This document shows, piece after piece, positions 22,298 to 32,408 of a DNA stretch of 64,000 nucleotides (position 1 is the first letter of the stretch; each line of letters opens with the position of its first letter). This DNA is from Coprinus comatus (lineage: Eukaryota; Basidiomycota; Agaricomycetes; Agaricales; Agaricaceae): assembly GCA_034638255.1 (NCBI GenBank), contig JAWPGT010000014.1:620001-684000 (forward strand), written 5' to 3'. The position numbers and the translations under genes are program-made. The notes under the pieces were generated by a model. That model was not told the DNA's origin and did no database searches. It saw nothing but the letters and a program-made list of their open reading frames with translations.

Positions 22298-22903
22298 ATG
22301 TCTTCTTCTTCAGCTCTTCCTTTAAAGGTACCTTCAACACCAGCAAAGAACAATGAGAATGAAAAAGAAAAAACTCCTTTGGCTTCAAGTAAACAAAATA
22401 CTTCTATGTCGGGATTGAAATCTGGTTCTGGTTCTGGTCCTGGGGGTTCGCTTGTTCCTAGTGATATTTCGAGTCCTCATGAACTTACTGTTTTTGTATG
22501 TCTTGTCTTTTTTGTTGATTTATGTGTTTCGATTTCGATTCTGCTTCGTGATACTAATTACTGACGTGGTTTGTTTGATCTACCTATAGGTTGAAACGTT
22601 ACTTGAACAACTCGATACCAAATTTGATGAGATGTCGAAACAAATCTTAGACAGAAGTAAGTCGCCATTTGTTATCCATACACATATTATAAATCTCATC
22701 TCATATCCTTTTTTTTTTTTTTTTTTTTTTTTTTGACAAATCCAGTGTCTCAAATGTCTACTCGAGTAGATGCTTTGGAAGCTTCAATTCAAGATATAAT
22801 AAATGGTGATATCAACATACCACAATCACCTTCACCTATTCCTTCTACACCTAGTAATAATATTATAAGAAGAAGTGATAGTGGTAGCACTACTACTCAA
22901 TGA
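22298..22903 (+). CDS. HSBP1-like heat-shock-factor-binding coiled coil
   Basis: A small protein whose second half matches heat shock factor binding protein 1, a coiled-coil oligomer that binds HSF1 trimers in animals and links to the WASH complex. Exons 22298-22495, 22590-22656, 22746-22903. The first 60 residues are Ser/Lys/Gly-rich and probably disordered. The conserved part (HELTVFVETLLEQLDTKFDE, continuing MSKQILDRMSQMSTRVDALE) has clear heptad spacing, and a short Ser/Pro tail follows. Intron 2 contains an uninterrupted run of about 22 T directly before its acceptor, an extreme polypyrimidine tract. Assignment rests on the coiled coil and is good, though the acidic-free N-terminal extension is unusual for the family. 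Confidence 0.82.
22711..22732 (+). repeat. Poly-T tract in HSBP1 intron 2
   Basis: A homopolymer of about 22 T lies within the second intron, between a TCATATCC and GACAAATCCAG acceptor. It can act as the polypyrimidine tract and is expected to vary in length between strains and sequencing runs. Confidence 0.85.
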
Positions 22904-24265
22904 ACATTCAACGGATCTCCGATTTTTACGAGGCGGAAAACCATTTTATATATTATGTATACATAAATTGTCATGGATGTATGCATTACATTGCATTTAG
23001 TTCTCTCTCTCTCACACACACACATTTCTCATTTCTCGAATTCTATCCTGTTATTGCCCATCCCAATCAATAATCTTGGAAATCTCCCTCGGCTCTCGCC
23101 CTCTCTGGAATGGTTATATCTATAATCTATCCTAAGCGGTGAGTACCTTGTCTAGTATTGACTATATAAAACCGATATGTACTTAGTGTGGTTTTTTTTT
23201 TAGATCTTAGATCCTACATACGCGAGTGCGACGAGAACTTCTTAAGAAACCCCTTTTAAAGAGGAAAGCGAACATTCAACATTCAGGGTTTTATATTGAA
23301 GAAGGGGAAGAGGTTGCTGTTTTTTTTGTTGTTGTTGTGGGAACAAAGAGTGTACATACCAGAATCGACAATCGGAATCTCGATTATCTGAAACCTCACA
23401 TCCCTTTTCTCTCTCTCTTGGTAATACCATAGCTCCGGGATATGATATATGATATACTACCCCAGGGCCCACATTCCGCTTAATCAACGATATATATTTA
23501 TATATGTGTGTTCTAGAAGGAAAAAATCTGACCGGCGTTCTTAGTTATTATCTTGTATAGACGATCGAGAGCCTTGGCCCGTCCAACGTTAGCCTTGGCT
23601 TCAACGCCACTAATAGTAAGTATAGCTAGCGTACGGTCTGTATGAATCATTCATATTGCCGAAGTCATCGATATATCGATATATATAAATGTATATTGGG
23701 TAAGTGGGTGGACTAATTATTATTATTACTTGAAGGGGGACGTTGGTTGTCCTAAGAAAAATAATAGAAATAGCATACATACATATTTATGTACTGTACA
23801 AAAAAAATTTTTTTTTGTACATTAAAATATATGTATATGTATAAAACTGTGTTGAACACTGACCACGAAGAGGTTTTGAAAAAAAAAAAAAAGGTGAAGG
23901 TGTCTCAATAGAAATACGAAGAAATACGAAAAGAAAAGAAAAACACAATTTTGTTTTTGAAGAAAGAGAGAAAAAGAGGGAGAAGGTATCTCTTCTGTCT
24001 TCTGTATAAAATCGATAAATCGAATGTTCTCTTCGTCCATATATATATAAGAAGAAACCAATCAAAAAAAAGAAACACCCTTGAAAAAACGCAAAGTATA
24101 TGCCGTGCTTGCGTGTGGTAGGTAGATATCGCATAAAATTATAAATTAAACACTGGAAGTTTGACGAGGAGGAGGAGGGGGGGGAATGGTCCAATGGAAG
24201 GTAAGGGTTATTAAGGGGGGCGGGGGGAGAAAGGAAAAGGGGGAGAAGGAAATCAATTCAATTTC
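22904..24265. other. Convergent 3' region, low complexity
   Basis: This 1.36-kb stretch separates the 3' ends of the HSBP1-like gene and the gene at 24266-25799. It is AT-rich and contains CA/CT microsatellite (about 23001-23025), palindromes at 23667-23680 and 23795-23821, A-tracts, and a G-rich stretch at 24170-24245. No coding frame is convincing. Confidence 0.55.
23795..23821. repeat. A8/T9-cored perfect-arm palindrome
   Basis: TGTAC followed by eight A, nine T and GTACA forms an almost perfect 27-bp inverted repeat midway between two converging genes. It could fold as a terminator-like hairpin in either transcript or simply be a decayed mobile-element tip. Seen directly; function inferred. 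Confidence 0.7.
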
Positions 24266-25799
24266 TTAACCAATAGAACCAGCAGGATCCAATCTTCCTT
24301 CCTTCTTCAAACAATCCTGAACTAATCGTAAAAAAGATGCACCTTCTCCTTCTAGAACATTCAACATCCGATAATCATTGAATTGTAATTGATATTCCAA
24401 TCCATCACAGAAATCTCGGATATTGTTAATATGTGCGCGCATTCTTTGGTGATATCGTTGTGGGTCAATTTGTTGTTCTTGTTGATGTTGATGTTGTTGC
24501 TGATGAGGAGGTTGTTGTTGATGGTGTAAAGGAACGGAAGTGGTTCCAATGTTATTGCTACTGCTGCCACTGCCGTTGTGTATGTTATAATTAACATTGA
24601 CGTTGACGTTGCCTTGTAGCATCCATGGGGTAGTAGAAGTTCCAGTTCCAGTTCCAGTTCCAGAACCATTAGACGGTGTGATTGGAGTTTGTGTCAATGA
24701 ATGCATTTCCTCATCTTCATCATCTTCATCTCCTTCAGCATCTCCATCTTCATCATCTCCTTCCCCTTCACTATCAGGATAATGCATTTCAATCCCTCCA
24801 CTTCCTACAACAGAATTCAAATTCATTTGTTGTTGATGATGAACCATATATCTTTGAGTTGGTGAAGCATCTCCATTAGAATTAGCATTCCAACCAAAAG
24901 ATTCATAGACAACTTGAGCTACTTCAGGTGGAAGTGAAGTATCGACATAAGGTTCATGAGCAACATGATGATGCATACGAACAGTTACAATATGATATTC
25001 AGTTGAATTTGAATCTCTTGATGAAATTAAAAGTCGACTTTTACAAGGATATCGAGCCTTTGCAAGTGCCTCTCCCGCACTTGATATACGAGGTTTTGAA
25101 GTTGAATTTGGCATACGTGCGAGCCTTGAAGATTTAGATCTGTGTGCGTCATCTTGAGAACACCAAAAACGAGTTTTATGACCATTGTTGATTGGTGGAT
25201 GGTCTTTGACGCTGAAGAAGAAGAGGAAGAAGGAAGAGTGACATCAGGAGACAAATATAATCTCAAGAGGGGGGGTTGGGGGTGCGCACGTAAATCTGTA
25301 ACCTGTTGCTCTCCAAATATCCATAGTCAAAGCTTGTACGCGTTGTTTATGATGCATATCTATTCCGATGATCTCGTAGGAGCCATGAAAATCGACGTCG
25401 GGAGCGTGTCTGAATGCTAGCCTGAGAGCTTCGAGCATGTGTTCTTTGGATTGAAATTTTGTTGGACGCTGGAGAGAATTGGTTAGTTTGTTTTCTGAGA
25501 GAGAAATGAAGAAAAACGCGCCTGTCTTGAAGCTGTGGATTCGTTTCTAGCAGCATCTTCCAATGCTCTCTCCAATTGGAAGGACTAGGTTCCGTCATCG
25601 TCCTTCTACGCTTTCCGTTCTGTGAATTTTCGTTGTATATATGCTGATATATATCTACATGGTCATCGAGAGAGGCTGGGTGTTGATATGATGAAGTGGT
25701 AGCAGTAGCAGAACGTGGAGGAAGACCAGTGGCGGGGGTTGCAGAGATGATGGCATGGAATCTGGAGTAGCTGGGAGCTGAGAGCGATGGATTTGTCAT
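24266..25799 (-). CDS. Basidiomycete-type putative DNA-binding protein
   Basis: Not a named family that I can place firmly. Three exons: ATG at 25799, with introns near 25470-25522 and 25180-25260. The last exon is long and ends at the stop at 24266. The conserved part is LRLAFRHAPDVDFHGSYEII, then WRATGYRFTVKDHP...TRFWCSQDD, then RYPCKSRLLIS and HHVAHEPYVDTSLPPEVAQ. The W-C-S-Q ... C ... H-H arrangement resembles the WRKY/GCM1/FAR1 zinc-binding plan, which is why I suggest DNA binding (inference). The C-terminal half has an acidic run (EGEGDDEDGDAEGDEDDEDEE), Gly/Thr repeats and Gln/His-rich runs typical of transcriptional regulators, then a compact helical tail. Divergent from the aquaporin across 400 bp. 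Confidence 0.7.
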
Positions 25800-26199
25800 T
25801 TGGCTTTTGTGTTTGTTCGTCTCTCGCTGTGATTCGAGTCGTGAGCAACGTTATGGGCTTTGACCTGCCAAGGGGTGTGGGGAAAATGGGTTATGATCAT
25901 CAAACTCTCCGTGTTCTTGACAATCAACCACCATCATCCTCTCACATCGTCTTCACTGTCGAGGAAGCACTGCATGGGTGTGATACTGCCTTTGAATTCT
26001 GGAAACAAATCCGGGTTTTGTCCCTGGCAACTCTTGCTTATGATGGTTACTACGCTCAGGATCAAGTATATGCACATCTCACAAGTACGTGTATTTCATT
26101 TCATGTAACATACTGGACTAACTACGTCATTGTGATCTCCCAGGCGACTTTTAAACCATCCGTACCATATATCCAGCTTTCTCACCAGCCTACCCCTCT

Positions 26200-27507
26200 A
26201 TGTCATCCCAACTCTTGAAACGTCTATTCTCAAACATCAAACAAGACCTATTCGCAGCACTCTTCGAATTCATCGGAACAACGTTCTTTCTTCTATTCGC
26301 TTTAGGTGGCGCACAAGCAGTATCAGATCAAGTTGAATCCAGTCCATTAGAAGCTCGAAACAGAGTTCCTCAAGTTTTCTCCATATCAGCTTCATTTGGC
26401 CTCAGTCTCCTCATTACAGCATGGCTTTTTTATCGCGTCACTGGAGGTTTGTATAATCCAAATGTTGCTTTAGCTTTATATTTCGCTGGTGCTTTGAAAC
26501 CAGTTAGATTTGTCTTGTTTGTTATTGCGGAATTGGTGGGTGGCATAGCTGCTGCTGCGATTATATTGGCGCTGAGTTCTGGTCAATTTTCTGTCAAGTG
26601 AGTCAAGTGAAATAATATGAATTTGGTTTTCTGACTCTCCTCTTAGTACGACATTGGCAGATGATATCAATCGCACACAAGGACTCTTTCTAGAAATGTT
26701 CGCCACCGCAGGACTTTGTCTATCAGTTCTCATGTTAGCAGTTGAGAAACATGCAGTTACTCCTTTTGCCCCTGTATGCATTCTTTTTCCCCAAGTATCA
26801 TCCTCTTCACGTTATTCAACTTTGGTATAAAATAGGTTGGAATCGGTTTGACTTTGTTCACTGGTCAACTGTAAGCTTCCTACGCTAGTTCTTTCAGTAC
26901 GAACCATTAACTGACTTGTATACTAGCTGGTTAACATATTATACCGGATGTTCAATGAACACAGCTCGTTCGTTTGGACCTGCTGTCGTTTCACATTTTC
27001 CTAATTATCATTGGATTGTAAGCGTCATATAACCATTTTTATCTTTCTCGCATATTATTAACGTTCAATGTGTATAGTATTGGGTTGGTCCAGGCCTCGG
27101 TGCAATCTTAGCTTCAATAATCTACGGAAGTCTAAAATGGTACGTTTATACAATTCCTATCTATACAAACCCACTTACCGCCACAACTCAACTCATTTTA
27201 TTTTTATTTTTATTTTTGTAGCCTCAAATACCTTCAACTTAATCCTAATCAAGCTTCTACTGATTCGAACGCTTCAGCACCTGGTCCAATCAAATACCTT
27301 ACTAGTCCTACTGGAAGTTTAGAAGAAGAAACTGATGTAGATCGACGAGATGCGGATGGAATTTTGGTGGTACCTTCAAGATCATCAACAGCTCCACCTC
27401 CACCTCCACCTCCACCAATAACAACAACAACACCTACAACAAAACCTACATCTATAACACCCGCTGACATTCAAGTTATGAGAAGTCAGATTGAAAATAC
27501 TACGTGA
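26200..27507 (+). CDS. Aquaporin (MIP family) with NPN and NTA boxes
   Basis: A membrane channel for water or small solutes. Six exons: 26200-26597, 26647-26773, 26836-26870, 26927-27017, 27078-27139, 27222-27507, with consistent phases. Six hydrophobic spans are visible. The first pore motif reads [14 protein letters not shown] (NPN for NPA) and the second [14 protein letters not shown] (NTA for NPA, but with the normal following Arg of the selectivity filter). A cytoplasmic C-terminal tail of about 95 residues is Ser/Asp-rich and carries a run of nine Pro followed by Thr/Pro repeats, offering possible phosphorylation or SH3-type contacts. Variant NPA boxes occur in some fungal aquaporins, so this does not mean loss of function. 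Confidence 0.92.
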
Positions 27508-28020
27508 TTTTTTAATGATTTTGGTAATTAATAAAGATCGTGGGTTGTGGGTTATGGGGTTGTGGTCGTGGTCGTGATTGTGGTTGCGCTCGTCACTTCC
27601 TTTCCTCGTTTTATAATATATCCCTCTATTTATTGTAGTTTATCTTATTCTCGGTCCCTGTTACTCTATTTTTTTTTAGAATTTCTCGTATATCGTACGA
27701 GAAGAATTCAGAGAGGTTATCAACATCATAATATAAACAATAAACTTCTCGTATGATAGGTTTTTTTACGAGGCTTTAATGCTATAATGTAGTATGGAAG
27801 AGGAGTGCAGTATGGAAGAGAGAGAGGGAGGGGGAATTAACCACGATCATAACCTCGGATATACAGTAGATATTTTAGTACTTATACGTATATCTATAGT
27901 GTACATACACACATGGCCGTAACTCAATGCACAGTAATTTTATAAAAGTAACCTTCTTCTTTCTCACTTTATGAACGATCATCGTTTCGATATACATCGA
28001 TTTTAAAATTGCCTCCTATC

Positions 28021-28042
28021 ACTTACTTACTTACTTACTTAC
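28021..28042 (+). repeat. ACTT microsatellite
   Basis: Five and a half consecutive ACTT units, followed 8 bp later by a run of T. A plain tetranucleotide microsatellite in non-coding DNA. Confidence 0.9.
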
Positions 28043-28147
28043 AACCTAATTTTTTTTTTTTTTTGAGTAAGTATGAATCATGTGCATGATCATAAAATAA
28101 GAATAAATTTATATCCACCTATCATCATCATCATCACCCATCCTGGA

Positions 28148-28285
28148 TACCTTCTCTCTTTCTCTTTCTCTGTCTCTCTGTCTCTCTGTCTCTCTCTCTC
28201 TCTTAGATAACGCTTCAGACCCTGAGGGGTCCCTATCTATCTCTATCCCTATATCTCTCTATATCTCCGTCTCTATATCTCAGGG
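28148..28285 (+). repeat. Pyrimidine-rich CT / TCTG / TATCTCT tract
   Basis: Nearly uninterrupted CTCT, TCTG and TATCTCT repeats run across about 55 bp, then resume after a short GC-richer interruption (28207-28230). One strand is strongly pyrimidine-biased, so it could adopt triplex structure; no gene is involved. Confidence 0.75.
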
Positions 28286-28374
28286 AAAGAGTAAATGGTA
28301 TTCGAACTCAGGTCGTTTAATTTGAAGGGCTTGTAGGGACACCTAAGGGATCCAAGACCAAGGGTATTTTTAAA

Positions 28375-28430
28375 TTCCAGGTTCCAAGTTCCAGGTTCCA
28401 GGTTTCAGATTCCCAGATTCCAGGGTTCCT
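28375..28430 (+). repeat. Degenerate TTCCAGG/TTCCAAG direct repeats
   Basis: Six or seven head-to-tail copies of a 7-10-bp unit (TTCCAGG, TTCCAAG, TTTCAGA, TTCCCAGA) lie in the gene-free region. They look like a young minisatellite with point differences. Confidence 0.7.
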
Positions 28431-29349
28431 TTTTCTCTTCTTTTTTTGTTAGAAGATCATCCCATCGTCATCGTCATAGGGAAGAGAACCTCGGGTCGTC
28501 GTCGTTTTTTTTTGGCGCTGGAAAAAGGGGTTCAAAAAAGGGAGGGGAAGGGTTAATAAAAATATCCGTAGTCAAGTACAAGTACATAATACGTTACGAG
28601 AACCTTTGTATTGTTTATATATATATATAACACAAGTTCCGATTGGTGGCGGTGGTAAAGAAGAAGAAAAAAGAAAAAAGCCTGGGATTAATACTCTTGT
28701 TGAAATCCAAAGAACAGGAAATAAAACTGTACTAAAACAACTTCAGCGCTTTCAGTCTTAGTACTTAATTCAAGTGTGGTTAATCCAGTTATATTAACCC
28801 TATTCAGTAATTAATGATGATTTGAGGGTTCAAGGTTCAAGTGTTAATCCATCATCCATAATGATTTATAGTTAGCTTAGCTTTGGATTTTCGATTCTCG
28901 AATTCGAAATTGGTTTCCTTCTTTTCCAGAACCCCAAAAGTATGGTTCTACCCTCGCGAGTTGTAGTTGTGTAGACTCCATCAAACCATCAAAACGGTTA
29001 GATTCACAGAGAGAAACAGAGAGGGATGTAGAGAAGGAGGGGGGGGGGAGAGTGGAGGAGAAATAGCGGGAATGATTTTGATTAGCGTGATTGCTTTGAT
29101 GGATGGATGTGTTCTACTATGATTTATGGTTAGGTTAGGTACAGGGGTAAAAGGTGGTGATGTTGGGGGTGTTGCCTACAAAACAGACCCATTTAAAAGG
29201 TGATAAGTAAAAAGGATTCTCTTCGTTTTGTTCGTGAAACCGTTGCTTGCCCATTTCACTCTTCGGTTTTTTGTTTTCATTTTTATTACCCTCTCTCTTC
29301 GTCTGTGCCTATCGCCCCTTTTCTCCATTGCTCCTCTCGCATCGTTCTG

Positions 29350-31005
29350 ATGAACATATACTCTTTTCTCAGAGACCGTGTCCGTATTGTGGCGGCCCTG
29401 TGGCTCTTTGTCTTGGTTACTTCCGGATACCCATTGAACATAAATTCAAATTCATCTGTGGTGGAAGACGATGATAACCATCCGAATCCGGGACCGTATT
29501 CGAATATACTAGTTGACGCCGATCAATCCAGTTCTAATTCATTGAGGACGTCGACAAACGCCAATGTCAACGCCAACGCCAACGTTAACGTTAACGTCAA
29601 TGCTAATGGCGATTCCGCAAGTGGGGGTTGTTTTCCGGCTATTGGATTCAGATTACCACAAAAACCGCCAACGTCTGTCGATAATTGGTGGTGTAATCAT
29701 AATAGCGAGTATGCTTTCATGGGATTTAGTTATGAAGTTACGGCTTGTAAGTCTATTTTCGTTTTTTGGTGGTTTGCACTTCTGGTTGAGTATTTGCAAT
29801 TTGAAAAGGTCAAAGCCTCAATCAATTGAAAAGAGAATTTTCGGATATCAGAAACAGGTTCCAAGGTCGTTACGTCCGGATTTACGGAGCCTGTGATCGG
29901 AAGGGGTTCTAGTGAGTGAACTCTTCTTTGTCGTGAGGATCAAGAAGTAATTTTGTGTGTTCACGATGAACGTTCGGGAATCGGTAGTGATGATGTGATC
30001 AATGCGGCGTGGCAAGCTGGGATCGGTGTTCATGCATTGATTTGGGTGAGTGGTTATTGACAAGGATCGGGAGAATCGTCAATTTTTGCTGATCGGCAAA
30101 TTTATTGACTGTGGAATTCTAGTTCGGATTCAATGGAGGCAATGCTTGGCGGACTCGAAGAGATGCACTTTTCTCTATTCTTCATTCTAATCAACTTGCT
30201 AAATTTGTGGTTCGAACTGTCCAATTTGGTTCAGAGCCTTTGTTTGATGGTGTTCTAAGCCCTAGTGAACTGGCTAAGCAGGTCAATCAAGCAAAATCTC
30301 AATTGGAGAGTCTTCGTATTTCAGTGACCGTAAGTGACATGGCATATTCTTACCAGAAAGTGAGTTGGATTTTTCCATGATTGATTTTAGGGGAGGACTT
30401 ACTCAATTGGATTTTCACGATTAGAATAACGGGGCCCGACAAGTAATGTCAGCGATAGATATCATTGATGTGCATATGCTACCGTTCTTTGCATATGATG
30501 CCTCGACCGGTGTGTACTAATAGACATTGTTGAAGTTGCCGTGTTTATTTTGGGCATGTAGCGAAAAATGCATGGCCAATAGTCCAGAGGGAACTAAATT
30601 GGTTTATCCAGAATGGTCAAGGCAAGAAGATTTACCTTAGCCAGGTAAGTTTCAACGCGTCAAAGTTCAAAGGAAAACTTCTCTTTGCTGATTTGAAAAT
30701 CCGGTTATAAGAACGGGTGGCCATCTACGACCTATCCAGGAGTAAAGCCTAATAGTAATAGGGCTATCGCAAATGTTCAGAATGAGAAGGTGTGTGGATA
30801 TATGCGTGATAATAGCCTATCAATTTATGACTTTTAGGATTATTATAATTTGCTTGACACGCACTGTTCATATTTCAAAACGATTGGTGGAGGCGGAGTC
30901 GGTTGGTTCGCGCATATATACTCTGATAGCCAGGAGCCTGGCTATGGAATATATGATACTAGAGGAAATTTGAAATTCCCATTCAATCCTCGTATTAGTT
31001 GTTGA
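29350..31005 (+). CDS. GH17-like secreted beta-1,3-glucanase homologue
   Basis: Member of the GH17 (glucan endo-1,3-beta-glucosidase) superfamily, presumably acting on cell-wall glucan. Eight exons: 29350-29746, 29809-29911, 29988-30045, 30123-30359, 30425-30509, 30562-30644, 30712-30789, 30838-31005. They total 1209 nt (402 aa). A hydrophobic leader (about residues 10-25) is followed by an Asn/Val-rich low-complexity linker, then the TIM-barrel core: SYEVTACQSLNQLKREF, RYVRIYGACD, QAGIGVHALIWFGFNGG and VQFGSEPLFDG (putative acid/base Glu). The strand carrying the nucleophile reads IYLSQNGWPS. The usual GH17 signature has Glu where this has Gln, and intron 6 falls exactly after that Gln. Ends GVGWFAHIYSD...YGIYD. 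Structurally complete, but possibly with altered chemistry. Confidence 0.85.
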
Positions 31006-31134
31006 ACATTGAGGAGCTGATGCTAGATAGAGAAATCTCCGACAGAAGAATGTTTCATATTTCAAACTCCGAATATCTGCTAAATATGATATCATTATAA
31101 CACATCTTTCCATCAATCTCCTATATCCCTTGCA

Positions 31135-32408
31135 ATGTCTGCTAGAGCCCTGAACGCGATTTTGCCGCAAGTAGAGAAATCTCCTTATGAGGCTCATCAG
31201 AAGGCTCGTACTTTTGCTTCGCGATACATCAAATCAGCACAATACGATACCGCCATCGATGTCCTTTTTCAAAGTGCTCGTGAACTCTTGAAGTCAGGCC
31301 AGGCTGGTAGTGGTGTTGATCTAGCGGTCTTTATGTTGGAAGCCTATGATGCAAAAGAAGAGCCTGTTAATGATGAAAGCCGAGGTCTGTGATGTATATA
31401 ATTCATTGCACAAACTGGAATACCGAACATGAACGACTTTGGTCTAGGAAGATTAACACAATTGCTCGCTCTTACTGGATCTGAAGGTACATGGAGAAAG
31501 ACACTAGCAGAAAAATCTATCGCGTATGAGAATTCTTATGGAAATCCTAATAACCTTACTTATCCTGTATATACAGTTGGTCTGCCAAACATGGGCCCTG
31601 CCCAGCTGGAGACCCAGATCTTCAGCGTTATATTGGAGAACTTCTCTACAAAGGTGGGTTCATAATATCGCCAAGATGATAGCATATACTAACGTGGTCT
31701 TATTAGATGGTGATTTCCTTGCTGCTGAACCACACTTTCTGCAATCTGGCCAGAGAGATAGCGCCCGCCTGCTAGCTGATATGTTCCTCGAGTGGTTTGC
31801 TGGAGAAAAGCCAGGAGTTTTTGCTCTCCGAGGAACATTCCCGTACGTTGCACGTTTTGCAGTTCCCGCTGCTTCTCTCAAGTCCAGTCCTTGCATAGAT
31901 ACCTCCTAAATGGCAATATTCTTGCTGCCCGTACTTTCATAAAACACTTCACTGCCGGCCTGCCAAAATCCTTTACGGCAACACCCCCGAACGTCATCCT
32001 AGTTGGCGAAAACGATGAAGTGATCATGACCACGGACTCTCTCGTTAATTTTACACAATTAGCCGTTGTGACATGTCAACGTGCGCAGGGTGACCAAAAC
32101 AAAGTAGCCCGAGAGAGCTGGGTTCGTTTATGCGGTACTTATTTCAATCAAGCAAATTCTGTAGTTAGTCCTGGAATCCGAAAGGTGAGTATCATGTAGG
32201 AGAAGACCTTGTGTGATGCTGATCATTGCATGTTTGTTAGGCATTGAGTGAAGTTGCGACACTGTACTTTTCAATACCCCCACCTCGTAATCAGGCTGCC
32301 AACCCTCTTGGCGATATGCTCTCTTCGATACTCGGCGGACCAGCCCCAGCACAACCTACACGTCGCATTTTACAACCGGCAGCTTCCGGAACTCCTGGAC
32401 TGGACTGA
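31135..32408 (+). CDS. GET4: GET4, tail-anchored protein insertion factor
   Basis: A cytosolic alpha-solenoid protein that with Get5 hands tail-anchored proteins from Sgt2 to Get3 for ER insertion. Six exons: 31135-31384, 31448-31523, 31577-31653, 31707-31842, 31899-32184, 32241-32408. They sum to 993 nt (330 aa). Typical blocks: YEAHQKARTFASRYIKSAQY, LLALTGSEGTWRKTL, KHGPCPAGDPDLQRYIGELL, FLAAEPHFL and QLAVVTCQRAQ. A Pro-rich C-terminal tail follows the solenoid. Exon 3 cannot be read without splicing from GC/GTATGA, which restores IAWSAKHG. It starts only 129 bp after the GH17 stop codon, so its promoter lies within or just after that gene. Complete. Confidence 0.92.

Larger units (their letters stand above)
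27508..29349. other. Low-complexity intergenic region
   Basis: About 1.8 kb with no gene, dominated by simple sequence: GT/TG-rich stretch after 27540, ACTT tandem repeats (28021-28042), T-run, CATCAT and CT/TCTG tracts (28118-28205), TATCTCT repeats (28230-28285), and a TTCCAGG-type repeat (28375-28430). The right end holds the GH17 promoter, with an ATTTAAAA element at about 29190. Confidence 0.6.

Noticed and set aside
24361..25137. Frames of over 60 codons opposite or out of frame with the DNA-binding protein
   Set aside because: Low-complexity Leu/His/Ser readings of its acidic and Gln/His-rich codons.
25860..26199. Plus-strand frame of 143 codons just upstream of the aquaporin
   Set aside because: No domain, overlaps the divergent promoter between the DNA-binding protein and the aquaporin, and its end overlaps the aquaporin start in another frame.
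27540..27760. Valine-rich frame after the aquaporin
   Set aside because: Translation of GT-rich simple sequence in the 3' region.
28285..28335. T-loop-like GAGTTCGAATACC on the minus strand (possible tRNA)
   Set aside because: No acceptor stem, D-arm or anticodon arm could be paired around it. No tRNA was convincing anywhere in the window.
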